Positions 58,408-64,000 of a DNA stretch of 64,000 nt are shown here, piece after piece (the first letter of the stretch is position 1; each line of letters begins with the position of its first letter). The DNA is from Amaurobius ferox (lineage: Eukaryota; Arthropoda; Arachnida; Araneae; Amaurobiidae), in the NCBI GenBank assembly GCA_951213105.1, contig OX578136.1, positions 154,235,178 to 154,299,177 on the forward strand, read 5' to 3'. Under the pieces are notes generated by a model. That model was not told the DNA's origin. It did not search any database and worked only from the letters and a program-made list of their open reading frames with translations. The position numbers and the translations under genes are program-made.

Positions 58408-58886
58408 AGAGCTCAGAATCAGGAATCACCCAGCTTTTAAACACTCCAGGTGGATCCAGAACCCGGCCAATTGAAATTTAAAAGGGGCTCACATCTTCTC
58501 TTATCCACCAATCGAAAATTATTTTATTTCAAATACATCCAGGGATCCGCCCCTACAACAGCAAGGCTCCCAAGGCACGTGCATAACCACACGAAATCCA
58601 GCACAAGATTGCATCACCCAACATAGCGAAAAAACATGCAGACATCCGTCTCCGCCAGCAAACAAGTGCGACCTAGAGCAACGGACGCTGTTCTTCCAGT
58701 GTGAAAGAATTATTATATGAAATAAAAATGGCCACAATACAATACAGATTCAAATAAATTTAAATATGGTAAAATATTCAATGACATGAGGGTTCCAGGA
58801 CACAGATTAATTAAATATCAATATAAAAGTTTAAAAAGTATCGTAATTATATAATTTACAAAAGAGTGACGAATTCCGTCACGACA

Positions 58887-60000
58887 CAGCTATGAACGAA
58901 CCGAACCTGTCCACGCAACGTCCAAGGTTGTAATGCTTTATCGGTTCACGTCATAAGTATAATCACGTGATCTAAATCGAGTGTCGTGTGCAAACAGATT
59001 ACATAAGATATGAAGCGGTTAGAGCTTGTAATTTTCAATGAATTGCACAACATTGGATTGTGCTAAACATAATTTTTATCTACATGGGAGAATTTCTACA
59101 TTATTTTATTCTTCTTCGAAATCATAAAGTGAAAATATATACCAAACTTAGTTAAAGTTCATAATTTTTAATCACAATAACATTAAATAAATAGGAAAAT
59201 TGTGTATATTTTTATAACTTTAGAGGATATATTTGCCACATCGCGAGGAATATACAAGAACAGCTAGCAAAAACATGAAAATAACTTACAGAATGAGGTC
59301 TTCATCAGCCGACATCCAAACTAGAAATGAACGATATACACACTAATTACGGTACTAAAATGAGAGCTTATCTTCTAAGATATAATCTAAGATGACGTCA
59401 TCTGCTTGTGTAAATGGCTGTTTATGCATGTAAGAATCTGTGGACACGACATCCAAATAAAGAAATGGGGCGATTTGACCAACATTTTGTACGATTATAT
59501 TGTCTATGAAGTATGAAATGCTATTTACTTTTAGCGAGTACAAATATACAGAAAGCATACATATTTACGTTTTTTTAATATAAAATAAATAAATGACAGT
59601 CATTCATGTAAAATATTTTGATAATCAAAGTACATGATCATTTTATGAAAACTATTTTTAATATAAAACGTTTTTTTTTTAATATAAAATAAATAACTGT
59701 CGGGTAAATCATATAAAATCTTTTGATAATCGATATACATGCTAATTTTATAAAAGGTATTTTTTACAATCATCAGAAATCAAATTAAACAGTAATTTTA
59801 TTATCAGTAAGAAACAAAGAATACCGATTTTAAAACCGTGGCATGCCCCGATTTTGAGATGTTGGTAGTTAATTCATGAAACGACTTATACTCGTATAAT
59901 AAATTTTACATGCAGAAAATCGGTCAACTCTTTTCTCATGCAGCATTTTCGCATTATAGCACATTTGGAAACAATGTTGAATAGCGACTGTTGTTATATT
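58887..60000. other. Sequence right of the LTR element, nothing recognised
   Basis: AT-rich; the original upstream neighbourhood of the PC4-like gene. Short open frames only. A worn duplication of AAAATAAATAA(A)TG(A)CAGTC / ATAAATCTTTTGATAATC words occurs at 59570-59750. Confidence 0.45.
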
Positions 60001-60125
60001 ACTTTCCTTATATACATAATGTATAAGGAAAGTATTGTGACGGGGTCGAAAATTCGAATTTGAGTTTTCGACGGGAGAGCACGTTTCAAGCATCCCTGAT
60101 CACGAATCAAACATTTTTGGAGTGA

Positions 60126-60173
<48 letters not shown>

Positions 60174-60958
60174 TATGTGTGTGTGTGTGTGTCAGTGAGT
60201 CTGTGGAGACGATAACTGACGAACGAATGGACCGATTCGAACCAAATTTGGTACAAAAATCACAATCCGTAAACACTGGAAGCCTATTGTTTTTATACGT
60301 AATCGAATGTTCAGAACCCCCCTAAATTTTCGAATGAAATTTTGAAAAAATCGTCAAAAAATCAAAACCGCTAATAAAGTTACGCAAATAGACATTTCTT
60401 ATGTAATTTTTCATTAGAAAACGATTGGCATAAATTTTAGACCGCTAACATGAACCGTTCTCGAGATATTGTACATTTTTTAAAAAAATTATGAAAAAGT
60501 CACATAAAAAAAAAATCCTATTGAGAAACATGTTCACTTTTCATATGTAATGCCATGCGATAAATTGAGTGACATCATTCTCGTGGATCTAGCTCGTTCC
60601 ATTCATGAAAAAATATACTTTGAATAATACTTTTGTATTTGAATGCCAATAGTCATTTATCTACTGTAAGAATAACTTTTTTCTTAGTGCATAACGCTTG
60701 GCGAGATTTTGGCGACGAACTTGGCGGAATGTCGCCAACTTGGCGACTTTTTTTGAAATGTTGCCAAATTAATGAAAATCTCGCCAAATGGATAAAAATT
60801 ATGCTCAATCAATGAAAATGACGACTAATTGTCGAAAATTCAATATCTTGGAAAGAATATTAGTATCTACTATAAGAAAAACCTATTTTTTTACTGTAAA
60901 AGTAGTAAATTCATTACATTATATAAGGAAAGTCATGTGTTGCCCACATCAGATTTTT
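60001..60958 (-). mobile_element. T element, copy 3
   Basis: About 958 bp, minus orientation, slightly longer than the other copies because of an expanded (GT)n tract at 60127-60191. Terminal hairpin at left, GTCGCCAACTTGGCGAC at 60731-60747, head at right. Non-coding. Confidence 0.9.
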
Positions 60959-62612
60959 GTGATTTGCGATCACAATGTAACATTGCTGTTTTGAAAGGAG
61001 AAAGAAGACTTGAGAAGACGGTCCCTCTGGAAGAGATGCAATATGTATAACGCTCCCTATAACGCAGCTGGACCGGACGTTGTTCGAGAAAGTAAGAGGG
61101 GGCGTCTCATATTCAAGTCAGCATCAGGTGGTATGATAAACGGAAGGGGGTTGAACTTCCTGACCCGAGAGGTCAATTTATTTTCACATGGACATGGGAA
61201 AATATCCGTGAGAACTCTTTGCACCTAAAAACAAAAACTCAAATATCTGATATTTCAAGGGGGGCCTTGGCCAGTAAGACAGCCGGAAGGCGTAGTTTAT
61301 ATATTTACTGGACCAATGACAGACTGGGGGCCTTAGAGAGGGGGGAGAGACGGAGAGAAACTTTGGACTTTAAAAAAATTTGAAAATGAGGACTTGAATT
61401 TTGACTTTGCTGATAGAAGGTCGCTGGTGCGACGAACGCGTACGGAGTCCATCGGACAAAGCCGCAACGAACCGCCGACAAGTCCGGGATCGGCAGTGAT
61501 GACCGAGGTAGGACAATTCCTTATGCGTATTTTGCACGGTGGCCCATTGTGGCGTTCTCTCGCTCTCTGCCTCTCTCTCATTAAGTTCAGCTAACGTCAG
61601 GAATATTAAAAGCTTTTTGAATTAAATGCTGTATGTGGGAAATGTATTTCACATGTAAAGTAAAAAGTGATAAGAGAAATTTGAAGCACTTGAATTAAAT
61701 ATTGTAAGTGGGAGATTTATCCTATAGGTAAAGTAGGGTGGAACAAGGTGTTATTAATAATGGATTTCAGAATATAATATATAATTATAGAATTGATGGG
61801 TTGTTATGAGTAATGGAATATTAAACAATAAATGTGTAATTGTAGAATTGATAAGATGTTAGTAATAACGGAATCACAAAATAAATGTTTTTTTTTGTTA
61901 TTGTTTAAAATATGTCTCTTCATTTTAATTTCTTGTACAATGCATTTTAATTTACTTCCCATTACGAAAACGGTCTCCTTAGCGTCCTTACCGGACGTGT
62001 GGTTTTCCACGTTCCAGCGACGCCATCAATATAGCAAAATATGCCAAGCACCATTCAAAGTAATACGAAGTCAATATAACCTTTCTTATATATTTGTTGT
62101 AAGTGCATATAAATGAGTGCGATTATTAAGTTTATTAAGGCGCTGATAACAAAAGAACCAAATTTTAATATATATGCCATTAATTTAATATTGTTTAAAG
62201 CTTTTTACACGCGATTATTAGATTGTTACAGAAATTAACTTACCTCGGAATGAAATAAATTTATATGCAGCCCACATCATATGTTTTTGAGTCTTGAATG
62301 CAAAAATTTACGAAGAACGGTAAATATTTCATAGATGCCTATAAATCTAATATAATTCAACATTTCTTTTTGCAACGCAGTGCAATATACAACTATTAAA
62401 TATTGAAAAAAAAAACCCTATCAAATTTAATTATAAAATTAAAAAACAATAATTTCCTAAGACATTTAAAATATATAGTAAAAATCACTCTCACAGCAAA
62501 ATGTTTTAAAGTCTTGAATTTATAATAAAACTTTATTATAAGTTTTATTATAAATACAAGTTTTAGCAGCCAATTATCATTATACACAAACACATATACA
62601 AATATATTTTCA

Positions 62613-62614
<2 letters not shown>
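60959..62614. other. Unassigned stretch with a GC-richer block
   Basis: 61050-61540 is GC-richer than its surroundings, has a TATA-like TTTATATATTTACTGG near 61288-61303 and a donor-like CCGAG|GTAGGA near 61503. It could be an LTR leader or a 5' exon, but no protein family is recognised. The rest is AT-rich. Confidence 0.35.
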
Positions 62615-62679
<65 letters not shown>

Positions 62680-62701
62680 TATATATATATATATATATAT
62701 A
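62615..62701. repeat. (AT)n microsatellite
   Basis: About 85 bp of almost pure AT dinucleotides. Confidence 0.95.
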
Positions 62702-62759
62702 ACATGCTTTAATCCGCGCCCCTCTCTACGTATTGATCACGACCCGCCACTGGTCACAC

Positions 62760-63577
62760 CCTTGTGTTTATCCCGCTGGTAAAAGTTCTATTGGCGCCCT
62801 CACCATGGGTACTCGTAGCGGAGCGTAAGGGGGCAACTTGCTCTACTGCGAACATTCAAGGTCATAAATGTAGGTATCAAGTTAGTAGATATTGTACTAC
62901 TTATCCTTCAGTATACCCTCCTTGGAAAAATTTCTATTGACGCCTTTGCCATGGGCGCCCATACGGGATGTTGATAAAAAGGTGTTGTCCACAGGGTGTC
63001 ACGCTAGTCGATATTGTCGCCCTTGAATGTGCCCCTGCTGGAATAAGTTCCATGAGCGCTCTTGCCATGGGCGTCCATAGGGAATCTTGAGGGGGGACTT
63101 GCTATCCCGTCGACGTTCAAGTTCACAGATGTAGATATCAAGCTAGTCGATGTTGTATGTCTCACCCTTCAGTTTTTCGCCTGTAAAAGTTATATGGGTG
63201 CTCTTGCTATAGGCGCCCATAGCAAAGGTGACCGTAGAACTTTTTAAAGCGGGGCAAACTCAAGGACGAGATGTACAATATCGATTACCTTGATGCCTAC
63301 GTTTGTGGCTTTCAAAATGTTTATGGGCTCCCAAGGCAAGGACGTCCATAGAATTTCTTCCAAGAGCATACACAAGGATGAAACGCACAATATCTACTAG
63401 CTTGACACCTACATTTGGGACACGGAAAGGCAAGTGCTCCCTTAAGCTCCCCTATGGGCGCCCATGGCAAGGACGTCAATAGAATTTTTTCTAGCGGGGA
63501 CAATCTCACGGACGAGACATAAAGTAAGTATTCATTAGTTTGATATTCGTGACTTTCAACATCCCTATGGGTGCCGA
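62760..63577. repeat. Satellite array in inverted halves
   Basis: Plus-oriented units centred on GCCATGGGCGCCCATA-like words occur near 62802, 62948, 63063 and 63206. Minus-oriented units (ATGGGCGCCCATGGCAAGGA) occur near 63326, 63450 and 63562. Spacing is about 115-145 bp. The polarity changes at about 63245. Other shared words are AAGTTCTATTG and TAGTCGATATTGT. Confidence 0.75.
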
Positions 63578-63589
63578 TGGCAAGTGTTG

Positions 63590-63878
63590 TTGTTGAGACC
63601 CAGACCGTCCGATCTGTCCGAAAGGTATAAGGTATCTGTTTGGACGGCCGGGAAGTGCCACCAAATTTAGACCTGAACCCAGTAGAGGAGGCATCCAAAG
63701 GGACAGTACCCTCCTTCCCCTACCACCAACTTCTCAGAAGGACTTACGGATGCACATGTTTAACGTGATCATGCTCCACGTGAACACGGCAGTTTGGGCA
63801 GTGGCAGGAATCGAGCCCGGGTCTACTGAGTGCAATCAATTCCCGCGGGCTAACCACTGGGCTGTCGTGCCCCATTCC
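63590..63878 (-). mobile_element. tRNA-derived SINE, second full-length copy
   Basis: Colinear with the SINE at 37048 from box A (GCCCAGTGGTTAGCCCG) and box B (CCGGGCTCGATTCCTGCC) to the CGGACGGTCTGGGTCTCAAC tail. Target duplication ATGGCAAGTGTTG (63577-63589 and 63879-63891). It lies in the inverted satellite. Confidence 0.9.
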
Positions 63879-63950
63879 ATGGCAAGTGTTGAAAACCCTT
63901 GCCATGGAATGGGGCACGACAGCCCAGTGGTTAGCCCGCGGGAATTGATT
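63834..63950. repeat. Perfect 53-bp inverted repeat (foldback of SINE head)
   Basis: 63834-63886 and 63898-63950 are exact reverse complements around an 11-nt loop. The arms contain the first ~45 bp of the SINE (box A) plus the flanking CCATTCCATGGCAAG. Confidence 0.95.
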
Positions 63951-64000
63951 GGCAAGTGGCAATTCCATGGCAAGTGTGCAATGTTTCAGCCTTTTATGTC

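Larger units (their letters stand above)
40022..58886 (-). mobile_element. Large LTR retrotransposon without coding region, carrying nested insertions
   Basis: Two LTRs of about 1.48 kb in direct orientation begin TGTCAAGAC and end GTCACGACA, with a 4-bp CAGC duplication outside. The internal region is 42813-50243. A purine tract GGGGAGGGGGAG (minus strand, 42815-42826) lies 2 nt from the left LTR, as a polypurine tract should if the left LTR is the 3' LTR, so the element reads on the minus strand. No gag, protease, RT, RNase H or integrase frame of any length is present. This fits a LARD: a large derivative mobilised in trans. I could not find a convincing tRNA primer site. Nested insertions: R4 in the left LTR, a hAT MITE in the interior, two LINEs in the right LTR. 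Confidence 0.8.
50244..58886 (-). repeat. Right (5') LTR, split by two LINEs
   Basis: LTR sequence runs 50244-51252 and 58421-58886. Minus-strand signals match the left LTR: TATA-like TTTAAAAGC at about 58433-58441, splice donor GT at 50874-50875, AATAAA at 50517-50522. The LINEs lie about 15-20 bp downstream of the TATA-like word, near the expected transcription start. Confidence 0.8.

Noticed and set aside
1..64000. Short open frames (60-100 codons) on both strands throughout
   Set aside because: Most fall in repeats, low-complexity tracts or opposite to real transposon frames, and show no family resemblance. Frames repeated in several places simply reflect repeated DNA.

Overview
This is a repeat-dominated stretch of an animal genome. 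It is AT-rich and shows no prokaryotic features and no complete host gene. Almost everything recognisable is a transposable element or its remains: an LTR retrotransposon, Jockey-type LINEs, tRNA-derived SINEs, hAT, P-like and Tc1/mariner DNA transposons, and three families of short non-coding elements with a terminal hairpin. The mix suggests an arthropod, possibly a chelicerate such as a spider; that is inference only. For convenience the three non-coding families are called S (ends AAAAATCTGATG / GGGAAAGT, about 0.75 kb), T (same 5' end, AAGGAAAGT 3' end, about 0.92 kb) and R (ends AACAAGAAAGATC / AAAGTGTT, about 1.3 kb).

Layout. 1-5.4 kb: decayed T and S pieces and a minisatellite of about 155-bp units. 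5.49-17.15 kb: a decayed hAT (ZMYM1-like) transposase pseudogene, split precisely by a 10.5-kb block. That block is a head-to-tail array of S elements, into which a 5.0-kb P-like transposon was later inserted. The P-like element has very long terminal inverted repeats built from about 140-bp satellite units and carries a THAP domain. 17.3-32.9 kb: T, R and S copies, several nested in each other, plus tRNA-like repeats. 33.3-35.3 kb: a decayed Tc1/mariner element. 37.05-37.34 kb: a SINE with a clear target duplication. 38.83-39.91 kb: a frameshifted gene with a PC4-like domain, the only candidate non-transposon protein.

40,022-58,886: an 18.9-kb nest based on one LTR retrotransposon. It has about 1.48-kb LTRs running TGTC...GACA, a 4-bp target duplication CAGC and minus-strand polarity. 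Its internal region of about 7.4 kb has no recognisable gag or pol, so it looks like a large non-autonomous (LARD-type) element. An R element sits in its left LTR, a hAT MITE in the internal region, and two Jockey LINEs in its right LTR. Both LINEs are joined to exactly the same target nucleotide. The upstream LINE carries most of ORF1 and all of ORF2 (with a 1-base frameshift); the other is a 5'-truncated copy whose reverse transcriptase frame is intact.

58.9-64 kb: a T element, an unidentified GC-richer block, an AT microsatellite, an inverted satellite array, and a SINE whose head is folded back into a perfect 53-bp inverted repeat.

The most unusual items are: the shared hairpin/microsatellite architecture of R, S and T, which resembles Helentron-associated (DINE-like) elements; the satellite-armed P-like transposon; the repeated LINE insertion at one nucleotide in an LTR promoter; and the large coding-free LTR element 112 bp upstream of the PC4-like gene.
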